A DNA stretch of 10,359 bases from an uncultured Mediterranea sp. Lineage in GTDB: Bacteria; Bacteroidota; Bacteroidia; Bacteroidales; Bacteroidaceae. Location of the stretch: NCBI GenBank assembly GCA_946007445.1, contig CAMGAL010000046.1, forward strand, positions 1 through 10,359. The letters are read 5' to 3'. Every line of letters begins with the position of its first letter. Position 1 is the stretch's first letter. Below are positions 1-6,153 of this stretch, piece by piece. The notes under the pieces are model-generated. The model did not search any database. It worked only from the letters and a program-made list of their open reading frames with translations, and was not told where the DNA came from. A program made the position numbers and the translations under genes.

Positions 1-1
1 G

Positions 2-55
2 TATTTGCTCCCCTATCAGGCCCGTGAATTTACCTTCACGCTGCGTGCTGAATAA
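2..55 (+). CDS. C-terminal end of an upstream gene (partial)
   Basis: Reading frame 2 is open from the window edge and ends at TAA (53-55), giving a 17-residue tail YLLPYQAREFTFTLRAE. The other two plus frames give no protein-like ending, and a strong hairpin follows 29 bp later, as expected at a gene end. The alternating hydrophobic/charged pattern resembles the last beta-strand of a C-terminal beta-sandwich, such as those closing many Bacteroides glycoside hydrolases (GH2-type enzymes often end in a similar 'LLPG/Y...R.FTF' strand). That family guess is inference from very few residues. Confidence 0.5.
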   Translation, partial: YLLPYQAREFTFTLRAE

Positions 56-84
56 GCCGAGAAAAGGAAATCTCCAATCATAAA

Positions 85-120
85 AAAAGAGGTGTGCTCC
101 CGCAGGAGTACACCTCTTTT
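85..120. terminator. Bidirectional hairpin terminator between convergent genes
   Basis: Two 16-base arms (85-100 and 105-120) pair fully, with one G-T wobble (96/109), around a 4-base CGCA loop. The stem is flanked by A7 (82-88) on the left and ends in T4 on the right, so transcripts from either strand get a hairpin with a U-rich tail. The tail is better for the minus-strand transporter gene, whose stop codon lies 3 bp away. It would also end transcription of the gene finishing at 55. Confidence 0.9.
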
Positions 121-123
121 AGG

Positions 124-1086
124 CTATACGGGTATGGAATCTTGCCTCTTGCGCTGCTTCCAGAGTTGCCAGGAGTTGATGATGTTCTGCCACAGCACGT
201 AGGAACCCGGACCGACAGAAGCCAGCGGCTGGAGATAGGTGTAAGCCATCCAGATGGCCAAGACCGTATTCTTCTGTCCCAACGCCTGGCCGGCACTGAT
301 GCGCTCTCCATAGCGGGTGCCGATGGATTTGCCTAAAGCGAACTGCAGTACACACGTGGCCAGGCCGGCTAAGGCAATCATCCATTCGACGTATGCCGGC
401 GCTTGGCCATTGACCAGCGAGCGCACCGTCTGTCCCGTCACAATGGCCAAAGCGACTCCCCACAGGTAGAAAGCCACTTCGTGCAGAGATTGCAAACGGG
501 CGTGAAGTTTGGGTAGCAAGAACTTGATAAGGCAGGCCAGGAAAAAGGGACACAAGAGCAGAGGAAAGACCTTGCCGAGTATCTTCAGAAATGCCAGCCA
601 GAAAGAGAGCCCTTCGTGAGGCTCTACCAATGGAAATAGCAAGGGCACCATGATGGCGGCCAACAGATTGGAGAGTAGGGTGTACGTGGTCAGCGTGGCG
701 GCACTACCTCCCAACTTGGCCGTAATGACAGCCGCTGCTGTTGCCGTAGGGCAGATGAGGCACACCAAAGCCCCTTCGAATACTTCGCGATAGATTTCTG
801 GTAACGGACATACCAGCAAAACGGCCGACACCAGCAGAAAACTGAAGAGCTGAAAAAGCAGCAACCAACCATGCCAAGGACGAGGACGGAGGTCGCGAAA
901 CTCCACTTTGCAAAAGGTTAGGAACAATTGGGCAAAGATTAGCAGGGGAGCCAACCATGCCACCAAGGAGTGGACATAAGGTTTCAAAGGAGAAACCCAA
1001 GAAACATGTGCAAAGAAATAATAGGCCAATGCACCCGTCAGCATAGCTATGGGCAAGGTCCAATTTTTTAGCAATTTGATGAGCAT
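124..1086 (-). CDS. Bile acid:sodium symporter (BASS/SBF)-like membrane transporter
   Basis: A 320-residue, strongly hydrophobic protein with about 9-10 predicted membrane segments, the usual length and topology for the BASS (SBF, PF01758-like) family of inner-membrane, usually Na+-coupled, organic anion transporters. Seen in the sequence: a short basic N-terminus (KLLKNW), a small-residue-rich segment CPTATAAAV (112-120) followed by GGSAATLTTYTLLSN (126-140), which matches the crossover region of this fold, and a late GQKNTVLAIW motif (270-279) typical of the family's second half. The C-terminal tail is basic and polar (WKQRKRQDS). The ATG at 1086 is the first residue of a plausible first membrane helix. 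The substrate cannot be read from sequence: bacterial members carry bile acids, pantoate or other organic anions. It is transcribed alone, divergent from the amidase, and ends at the shared hairpin. Confidence 0.8.
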   Translation of the reverse strand: MLIKLLKNWTLPIAMLTGALAYYFFAHVSWVSPLKPYVHSLVAWLAPLLIFAQLFLTFCKVEFRDLRPRPWHGWLLLFQLFSFLLVSAVLLVCPLPEIYREVFEGALVCLICPTATAAAVITAKLGGSAATLTTYTLLSNLLAAIMVPLLFPLVEPHEGLSFWLAFLKILGKVFPLLLCPFFLACLIKFLLPKLHARLQSLHEVAFYLWGVALAIVTGQTVRSLVNGQAPAYVEWMIALAGLATCVLQFALGKSIGTRYGERISAGQALGQKNTVLAIWMAYTYLQPLASVGPGSYVLWQNIINSWQLWKQRKRQDSIPV

Positions 1087-1114
1087 AAGATAGTTTGAGT
1101 CGTTAATTTGGCTG

Positions 1115-1122
1115 CAAAGTTA
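1115..1122 (-). promoter_or_regulatory. Promoter -7 box for the BASS-like transporter
   Basis: On the minus strand this reads TAACTTTG, a perfect match to the Bacteroides -7 consensus TAnnTTTG. No clear TTTG -33 box lies 19-21 bp upstream. Transcription would start near 1109-1111, leaving a leader of about 24 bases before the ATG at 1086. Confidence 0.6.
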
Positions 1123-1175
1123 GCTGAAAAGAGAAAAACGCGCATTGAAAATATCGTTTTTATCCGAATTTACAC

Positions 1176-1183
1176 TAATTTTG
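1176..1183 (+). promoter_or_regulatory. Promoter -7 box for the amidase-mlaD unit
   Basis: TAATTTTG matches TAnnTTTG perfectly. No good -33 TTTG is present at the standard distance, so the promoter may be weak or helped by an activator. The predicted start (about 1187-1190) leaves a leader of only 10-13 bases before the ATG at 1200. Together with the opposing box at 1115-1122, this makes a compact divergent promoter region. Confidence 0.55.
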
Positions 1184-1199
1184 CACCGATTACCGTCCC

Positions 1200-2399
1200 A
1201 TGAAACTATATAGGCTATACATATTAATAATAGGTGTTTGCCTCGCATGTGGCATACCGCATGTAGGTCGCGCACAAACTGACAGTCAGAAGTTTGTGGT
1301 GGTCATTGATGCGGGACATGGCGGACACGACCCGGGAGCATTGGGCCGTATCTCAAAGGAGAAAAACATCAACCTGAATGTAGCCTTGAAGTTGGGACGA
1401 CTCATCGAACAGAATTGCCCGGACACCAAAGTGATCTATACCCGCAAGAAAGATGTTTTTATTCGCTTGGACCGACGAGCAGAGATAGCCAACAATGCCA
1501 AGGCAGACCTCTTTATTTCCATCCATACCAATTCGGTCGGCAAAAACCGCACCGTCAAGGGAGCCTCTACGTGGACGTTGGGTTTGGCCAAGTCGGACGA
1601 GAACCTGGAGGTGGCCAAGCGGGAGAATGCCGTTATCCTGCAGGATAGTGACCACCAGACACGCTATGCGGGCTTCAATCCTAACTCGGCGGAATCGTAC
1701 ATCATCTTCGAATTTATGCAAGACCAGTATATGTCGCAGAGTGTGCATCTGGCCTCTTTGGTGCAGAAGCAATTCAAGCAGACCTGCCGACGTCCCGACC
1801 GGGGCGTGCACCAAGCGGGATTCTTGGTGCTGAAAGCCTGCGCCATGCCCAGCATCTTGGTGGAGCTGGGCTTCATCTCCTGTCCGGAAGAGGAGAAATA
1901 TCTCAATACCGAGGAGGGAACCTCCTCGTTGGCCAATGGCATCTACCGCGCTTTCCTCCTCTACAAGAACGAGAAGCAGGCCATGGCGCATCCTGCTGCA
2001 GGTACAGAGCCTTCGCCGGCTCTCCAACCGGTGGCAGCACAGGGCCCCGCCACCTCTGCCCCCAAGTCGGAGAAGCAACAGAAACCGTCGGCGGCCAAGC
2101 CCTCCCCACAGAAAAAACAAGCGGACGAACTGGTATTCAAAGTCCAGTTCCTGACTTCCCGCACTCCTTTGAAAGCCAACGACAAGCGCCTGCAAGGCCT
2201 GAAGGATGTCTCTTTCTATCGTGAAGGAGGTATCTGCAAATATACCTGCGGAGCTTCGACCAATTACTATCAAGTGCTGCGCACCCGCAAGGCCATCAGC
2301 TCACGCTACAAAGACGCGTTCATCGTAGCTTTCCGAAACGACGAAAAAACAGACATACACCAAGCTATTCAAGAATTTAAGCTCAAACAAAAAAGATAA
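1200..2399 (+). CDS. N-acetylmuramoyl-L-alanine amidase (Amidase_3) with C-terminal SPOR domain
   Basis: A periplasmic zinc amidase that cuts the bond between N-acetylmuramic acid and the L-alanine of the stem peptide, used in septal peptidoglycan splitting and turnover. Residues 1-25 form a signal peptide (basic start, hydrophobic core, likely cleavage GRA|Q at 25/26). The Amidase_3 domain spans about 32-248: VVIDAGHGGHDPG (34-46) supplies zinc ligand H40, E54 the second, H109 in SIHTNS the third, and E222 in VELGFIS is the catalytic Glu. The stretch of about 135-175 between them corresponds to the family's regulatory insert. A Pro/Ala/Lys-rich linker (about 255-305) leads to a SPOR-type domain (about 310-385, beginning ELVFKVQF), which binds denuded septal glycan strands. 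This suggests a role in daughter-cell separation. Length is 399 aa, normal for Bacteroidetes members. It is followed 6 bp later by the MlaD-like gene, probably as one transcript. Confidence 0.93.
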   Translation: MKLYRLYILIIGVCLACGIPHVGRAQTDSQKFVVVIDAGHGGHDPGALGRISKEKNINLNVALKLGRLIEQNCPDTKVIYTRKKDVFIRLDRRAEIANNAKADLFISIHTNSVGKNRTVKGASTWTLGLAKSDENLEVAKRENAVILQDSDHQTRYAGFNPNSAESYIIFEFMQDQYMSQSVHLASLVQKQFKQTCRRPDRGVHQAGFLVLKACAMPSILVELGFISCPEEEKYLNTEEGTSSLANGIYRAFLLYKNEKQAMAHPAAGTEPSPALQPVAAQGPATSAPKSEKQQKPSAAKPSPQKKQADELVFKVQFLTSRTPLKANDKRLQGLKDVSFYREGGICKYTCGASTNYYQVLRTRKAISSRYKDAFIVAFRNDEKTDIHQAIQEFKLKQKR

Positions 2400-2405
2400 A
2401 GACCC

Positions 2406-3305
2406 ATGAAATTGCTTACAAAAGAAGTAAAAATCGGCCTTGCCGGTATAATTGCCCTCTGCATACTCGTATATGGTATCAACTATTTGAAAGGCATTCA
2501 TCTGTTCAAGCCAACCAGTTATTTCTATGTTCAATTTGAGAATGTCAATGGACTGACCAAGTCGAGCCCCGTTTTTGCCGATGGCTTTCACGTGGGCATC
2601 GTGCGCAACCTCCATTATGACTATACCACCCCCGGACGAGTGGTGGCAGAGATTGAGGTGAACCCTGAGCTGCGTATACCTCGAGGCAGTAGTGCCGAAT
2701 TGGTGACAGAGATGTTGGGTGGCGTCAAGATGACTCTCCTGCTGGCCAACAATCCGCGTGAGCGGTTGGCAGTCGGCGATACACTGTCCGGCCGGCTCAA
2801 TAACGGACTGATGGACCAGGCCGCCGGCATGGTGCCGCAGATTGAAAAGATGCTACCCAAGCTCGACTCGATACTCACTTCACTGAACACCCTGCTGGCC
2901 GACCCGGCACTGCCCTCCACCCTGCATAACGTGGAGCAGATGACTGCCAGCTTGTCGCATACCAGCCAGCGGCTGGAGCGCCTCATGGGTAATGAGGTCC
3001 CCCGACTGACGAACAATCTCTGTGTGATTAGTGACAACTTCGCCCAGATCAGCAACAACTTGAAACAGGTGGATTATGCGGCCGCCATGCAGAAGGTGGA
3101 TGCTACGTTGGCCAATGTGAAGCAGCTTACCGATCAGTTGGGACGCACGGACAATACCGTGGGCTTGCTACTGAACGACCCCTCGCTGTATAACAACCTT
3201 AGCGCCACTTCCGCCAATGCCGCTGCCTTGTTGGAGGACTTGAAGAACCACCCCAAGCGCTATGTGCACTTCTCGCTGTTCGGAAAGAAAGATAAGGCTC
3301 AATAG
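2406..3305 (+). CDS. MCE/MlaD family lipid-transport protein
   Basis: A 299-residue protein with a single N-terminal membrane anchor (about 9-28, within VKIGLAGIIALCILVYGINYL), then one MCE domain (about 38-116; features include VNGLTKSSPVFADGFHVGIV, then IPRGSSAELVTEMLGGVKM), then a long helical, Asn/Leu/Gln-rich C-terminal region (about 135-285) and a basic tail GKKDKAQ. MCE proteins of the MlaD type form hexameric rings in the periplasm that pass phospholipids between inner and outer membranes with an MlaE permease and MlaF ATPase. Neither partner is in this window, so they must be encoded elsewhere. The 6-bp gap from the amidase indicates co-transcription. No clear terminator follows. Family assignment is firm; the lipid and direction of transport are unknown. 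Confidence 0.88.
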   Translation: MKLLTKEVKIGLAGIIALCILVYGINYLKGIHLFKPTSYFYVQFENVNGLTKSSPVFADGFHVGIVRNLHYDYTTPGRVVAEIEVNPELRIPRGSSAELVTEMLGGVKMTLLLANNPRERLAVGDTLSGRLNNGLMDQAAGMVPQIEKMLPKLDSILTSLNTLLADPALPSTLHNVEQMTASLSHTSQRLERLMGNEVPRLTNNLCVISDNFAQISNNLKQVDYAAAMQKVDATLANVKQLTDQLGRTDNTVGLLLNDPSLYNNLSATSANAAALLEDLKNHPKRYVHFSLFGKKDKAQ

Positions 3306-3651
3306 AGAAAGCCTTTATTTAGAGTGATTCCAAATAGGGATTTTGGGCGAAGACGCGCAAACGCTTGTATTGTGGCACCAAAAGGCATCAGAAAGTGACC
3401 AGAACGTAAGGACACACTTACCCATGTGAAAGGCGTAATCTGAATAAATATCTTGCTTTCAGCGACTTATAAATATGCAAACGGGATGAAACAATGACGT
3501 TTTTCGGGCGGATTTCTAAGCGGCTGAAATCTAATCTCTTATTGAATAACCATAAAACGCAAGAAAAAAAGCATTTGTTTTTCTCGAATAAGAGTGCCAA
3601 CTTTGCAGGAGTAGAAGTATTGCATAACGAACAAATAGTATCTGAAACTCC
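3306..3651. other. Intergenic spacer upstream of dnaA
   Basis: 346 bp without a credible gene. It holds the dnaA promoter (3574-3605), a small hairpin (GATTTC 3511-3516 with GAAATC 3526-3531), and a weaker bulged one (3330-3346) after the mlaD-like gene that lacks a T tract. I scanned for TTATCCACA-like DnaA boxes on both strands and saw none with one mismatch, so there is no support for a replication origin or classical DnaA autoregulation here. Confidence 0.6.
3574..3605 (+). promoter_or_regulatory. dnaA promoter (Bacteroides type)
   Basis: TTTG (3574-3577), a 20-bp spacer, then CAACTTTG (3598-3605), seven of eight positions of the -7 consensus TAnnTTTG counting its two free bases. Spacing is ideal for the Bacteroidetes primary sigma factor. 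Transcription should start near 3610-3612, about 40 bases before the dnaA ATG. Confidence 0.72.
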
Positions 3652-5037
3652 ATGAGCGACAACCGCCATATTGACCTTTGGAACCGCTGCCTCGACATTA
3701 TACGAGATAATGTTCCGGAACAGGCGTTCAAGACCTGGTTTTTGCCCATCGTGCCCAAAAAGTACGAGGACAACACTCTCACTGTGCAGGTCAACAGCCA
3801 GTTCTTTTACGAGTATCTTGAGGAGAAGTACATTGACCTGATTCGCCAGGCCATCTTCAAGGTCTTTGGTCAGGGCACCAAGTTGATGTACGACGTGACG
3901 GTGGTCAATCGTCCGAAAGCCAGCGTGAACATACCTTCTACGCCTCATGTTCCACCTACTCCGGCCAAGCCTGTACAGACCAAGCAGATACCTCAGACTC
4001 CGGTCGTAGAACTGGATCCGCATCTGATACCCAACTACAATTTTGATACCTTCATCGAAGGCATCAGCAACAAGCTGTCGCGTAGTGTGGCCGAAGCAGT
4101 GGCTCAAGACCCGGCCAAGACGGTCTTCAATCCCCTCTTCGTCTATGGAGCGTCGGGAGTTGGAAAGACCCATCTGGTCAATGCCATCGGTACCAAAATT
4201 AAGGAACTCTATCCCCAAAAAAGAGTCCTCTACGTGTCTGCGCATCTCTTCCAAGTGCAATACACCGACTCGGTGCGCAACAATACCACCAATGATTTCA
4301 TCAAGTTCTATCAGACCATCGATGTACTCATAATGGATGATATTCAGGAGTTTGCCGGTGCAACGAAGACGCAGAACACCTTCTTCCACATCTTCAACCA
4401 TCTCCATCAGAACGGCAAGCAGCTGATATTGACCTCCGACCGTACACCGGCCCAGTTGCAGGGCATGGAGGAGCGACTCATCACCCGCTTCAAGTGGGGC
4501 ATGGTGGCCGAGCTGGAGAAGCCTACACTCGACTTGCGCAAAGATATCTTGCGGAACAAAATCAAGCGCGACGGATTGAAGTTCCCTGCCGAAGTGATAG
4601 ACTTCATTGCTGAAAATGTGGGTGATAGCGTGCGCGATTTGGAGGGCATCGTCATCTCTATTATGGCGCACTCCACGGTCTACAACAAGAGCATTACACT
4701 CGAATTGGCAGAACGCGTGGTCCGTAAGGTCGTGAATTGTGAGAAGAAAGAGATTAGCGTCAACGATATTGTCGACTTGGTGTGCAAGCACTATGGGGTG
4801 GCTACCAATGCCATCTACACCAAGACGCGCAAGCGTGATGTCGTATTGGCCCGTCAGGTGTCGATGTATCTGGCCAAGAAGAATACGGAACTCTCTGCCG
4901 CAAAGATTGGTGTGATGATAGGCAACAAGGATCATGCTACGGTGGTTCATGCTTGCAAGACCATCAAAGAGCAGATGTCTGTAAACAAAAACTTCAGTTC
5001 GGAAATAGACGAACTACAAACCGAACTGAAGCGATAA
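3652..5037 (+). CDS. dnaA: Chromosomal replication initiator protein DnaA
   Basis: The AAA+ ATPase that binds DnaA boxes at oriC, melts DNA and helps load the replicative helicase. All four domains are visible in 461 residues. Domain I (1-86) contains the conserved [12 protein letters not shown] and AFKTWFLPI stretches. A Pro/Thr-rich linker is domain II (about 87-122). The AAA+ domain III (about 125-340) has Walker A GASGVGKT (166-173), Walker B VLIMDD (225-230), an arginine finger R279 in [11 protein letters not shown], and sensor-2 R328 in VRDLEG. DNA-binding domain IV (about 345-461) carries the signature [11 protein letters not shown] (424-434). All key residues are intact. GNKDHATV in place of the common GGRDHSTV is, from recall, normal for Bacteroidales. 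The ATG at 3652 gives the standard N-terminus. The gene is preceded by its own promoter and converges on the nitroreductase, with 29 bp between stop codons. Confidence 0.98.
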   Translation: MSDNRHIDLWNRCLDIIRDNVPEQAFKTWFLPIVPKKYEDNTLTVQVNSQFFYEYLEEKYIDLIRQAIFKVFGQGTKLMYDVTVVNRPKASVNIPSTPHVPPTPAKPVQTKQIPQTPVVELDPHLIPNYNFDTFIEGISNKLSRSVAEAVAQDPAKTVFNPLFVYGASGVGKTHLVNAIGTKIKELYPQKRVLYVSAHLFQVQYTDSVRNNTTNDFIKFYQTIDVLIMDDIQEFAGATKTQNTFFHIFNHLHQNGKQLILTSDRTPAQLQGMEERLITRFKWGMVAELEKPTLDLRKDILRNKIKRDGLKFPAEVIDFIAENVGDSVRDLEGIVISIMAHSTVYNKSITLELAERVVRKVVNCEKKEISVNDIVDLVCKHYGVATNAIYTKTRKRDVVLARQVSMYLAKKNTELSAAKIGVMIGNKDHATVVHACKTIKEQMSVNKNFSSEIDELQTELKR

Positions 5038-5066
5038 CTCACCCTATGGTAGCCGGAAGCGGAAGC

Positions 5067-5807
5067 CTATCGGATAAATCCTTGCCGTTTCATCACCTCC
5101 CAAAGTTTCTTTGACATAGTTTCGTTGGCCTCTTTCGTGTAGCGAACATCCGTAAACACTTGAGCCAAAGTCTGCTTCCCGTTCTCCTTGATGAACTGAA
5201 GATTGGCGGGTAGGGACTCCTTGTAGGCATTCAGCCGGTCGATATCCATCGGCGAATAGTCGTGGTAAACCTCTGCATGCACAATGGCTGCCAGCGGCAG
5301 GCGGTCCGTCTGTTCGGGCTCTTCGGCCGGCCAGCCCACAGTGACGGTGGTGATGGGGAAAACCAGGCGGGGCAGTTCCAGCGCTTCCGCAATCAGGTCG
5401 GGGTTGTAGGTTGTCGTGCCTAGGTAGCAGATGCCCAACCCCTTCTCTTCGGCAGCCACGCAAAAGGTCTGAGCCATCAGCAGGGCATCCACGGCACCTG
5501 TGACAAACCACTCCAAGTTGTCGTAGCCCGGTTCTGCTTGACGGCACTCGCACCACTGGCTGAAGCGGCGCACATCAATGCAGAAGGTCAGAACAACGGG
5601 AGCTTCCTCCACCATCGGCTGGCCGAAATGGGCCGGTGACAGACGGCGCTTACGCTCGGCATCGCGCGTTACCACCACGCTATATGTTTGCATATTTCCT
5701 ACGGTAGAGGCCCTGCAGGCCGTTTCCAGTAATTCGTTTAGCAACTCGGGTGAAATCTCCTTCGGTTGGTATTGGCGGATGCTCCGCCTGTTCTTCATAC
5801 TATTCAT
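5067..5807 (-). CDS. NfsA/FRP-type FMN nitroreductase (NADPH-dependent oxidoreductase)
   Basis: A cytoplasmic flavoenzyme of the nitroreductase superfamily, which uses NAD(P)H through bound FMN to reduce nitro compounds, quinones or flavin. The N-terminus MKNRRSIRQY (4-13) carries the phosphate-binding Arg/Ser cluster of the FMN site. Residues 97-150 hold the dimer-interface helix (NLEWFVTGAVDALLMAQTF) and the GLGICYLGTTTYNPDLIAEALELP region, the usual second FMN contact. The C-terminal half (VYHDYSPMDIDRLNAYKES) resembles the NfsA/FRP subfamily, as does the 246-aa length. Two starts are possible: ATG 5807 or ATG 5798 (residue 4). The second lies further from the promoter and gives the typical family start. 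It is a single-gene unit convergent with dnaA. The physiological substrate cannot be told from sequence. Confidence 0.88.
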   Translation of the reverse strand: MNSMKNRRSIRQYQPKEISPELLNELLETACRASTVGNMQTYSVVVTRDAERKRRLSPAHFGQPMVEEAPVVLTFCIDVRRFSQWCECRQAEPGYDNLEWFVTGAVDALLMAQTFCVAAEEKGLGICYLGTTTYNPDLIAEALELPRLVFPITTVTVGWPAEEPEQTDRLPLAAIVHAEVYHDYSPMDIDRLNAYKESLPANLQFIKENGKQTLAQVFTDVRYTKEANETMSKKLWEVMKRQGFIR

Positions 5808-5824
5808 ATTCTATTTGTTTTTTG

Positions 5825-5832
5825 CAAAGATA
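5825..5832 (-). promoter_or_regulatory. Promoter -7 box for the nitroreductase
   Basis: The minus strand reads TATCTTTG, a perfect TAnnTTTG. No TTTG -33 box is seen 19-21 bp upstream. Transcription would begin near 5818-5821, only 11-14 bases from the first ATG (5807) and about 22 from the second (5798), which favours the second as the translation start. Confidence 0.6.
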
Positions 5833-6041
5833 AGAAAAGATTCAGAACCACCATGCCGACAAGGTGTTAATTCCTGCTATCATAGCATCCTCCGTCTAAC
5901 CTTTCGGCTTATCAAATATATATAAATTCCCGTTTTGGATAACTTTTTGTTAGAATGGAAATTGTAAATTGTTGATATACAGCATAGATGGTTTTGGAAA
6001 TGGAAAACTTTGTATTCTAATAAAATTTTCTTCTGATATAT

Positions 6042-6072
6042 TTTGCTATTTCGAAAAACATTCATAGCTTTG
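6042..6072 (+). promoter_or_regulatory. nrdJ promoter (Bacteroides type)
   Basis: TTTG (6042-6045), a 19-bp spacer and TAGCTTTG (6065-6072): both boxes match the Bacteroides consensus perfectly with correct spacing, the best promoter in the window. The transcript should start near 6077-6079, giving a leader of about 75 bases. Confidence 0.8.
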
Positions 6073-6086
6073 CAGCGCTTTTGTTC

Positions 6087-6137
6087 ATGAGCAATACTTC
6101 TACTATTATACAATGCTCAAAATCGAAGTCTAATTAA
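6087..6137 (+). other. Possible 16-codon leader ORF in the nrdJ 5' leader
   Basis: ATG at 6087 opens a frame encoding MSNTSTIIQCSKSKSN and ends at TAA 6135-6137, 16 bp before the nrdJ GTG and in a different frame. It lies wholly within the predicted transcript. It may be chance, since short ORFs in AT-rich leaders are common, and no Shine-Dalgarno sequence is evident. Whether it is translated is unknown. Confidence 0.25.
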
Positions 6138-6153
6138 AATAAAAACCGCATCC

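Larger units (their letters stand above)
5808..6153. other. AT-rich divergent spacer between nitroreductase and nrdJ
   Basis: 346 bp, visibly richer in A+T than the flanking genes. It contains the nitroreductase -7 box, the nrdJ promoter and leader, a 7-bp inverted repeat TTAGAAT/ATTCTAA (5950-5956 and 6014-6020), a tandem AAATTGT duplicate (5959-5972), three TGGAAA copies (5956, 5995, 6001), and one near-consensus DnaA box on the minus strand (5934-5942). No convincing gene is present beyond a 16-codon leader ORF. Confidence 0.6.

Noticed and set aside
1239..1254. Lipoprotein signal (Cys17) in the amidase N-terminus
   Set aside because: The residues before Cys17 are C-L-A, without the Leu-type residue normally at -3. 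Cleavage at GRA|Q (25/26) by signal peptidase I fits better.
3330..3346. Hairpin CCAAAT-AGGG-ATTTTGG after the mlaD-like gene as a terminator
   Set aside because: Short, AT-rich and bulged stem, with no T tract after it.
3418..4950. 510-codon open frame antisense to dnaA
   Set aside because: It lies over an unambiguous dnaA, its translation is His/Val/Arg-rich with no recognisable domain, and it has no promoter. It is a by-product of the codon bias of dnaA.
5913..5928. NrdR-box-like AT stretch (AAATATATATAAAT)
   Set aside because: It resembles only the AT core of the NrdR consensus and lacks the flanking ACAC/GTGT, and it is a single copy whereas NrdR boxes come in spaced pairs.
5880..6113. 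77-codon minus-strand frame in the nrdJ upstream region
   Set aside because: AT-rich intergenic DNA read antisense through the nrdJ promoter, with no domain and basic, Lys/Ile/Asn-type composition expected of random AT-rich sequence.
6077..6153. Cobalamin riboswitch for the B12-dependent nrdJ
   Set aside because: The predicted leader of about 75 bases is far too short for a cobalamin riboswitch, and I see no B12-box-like sequence. Such switches usually control B12-independent alternatives or B12 uptake.
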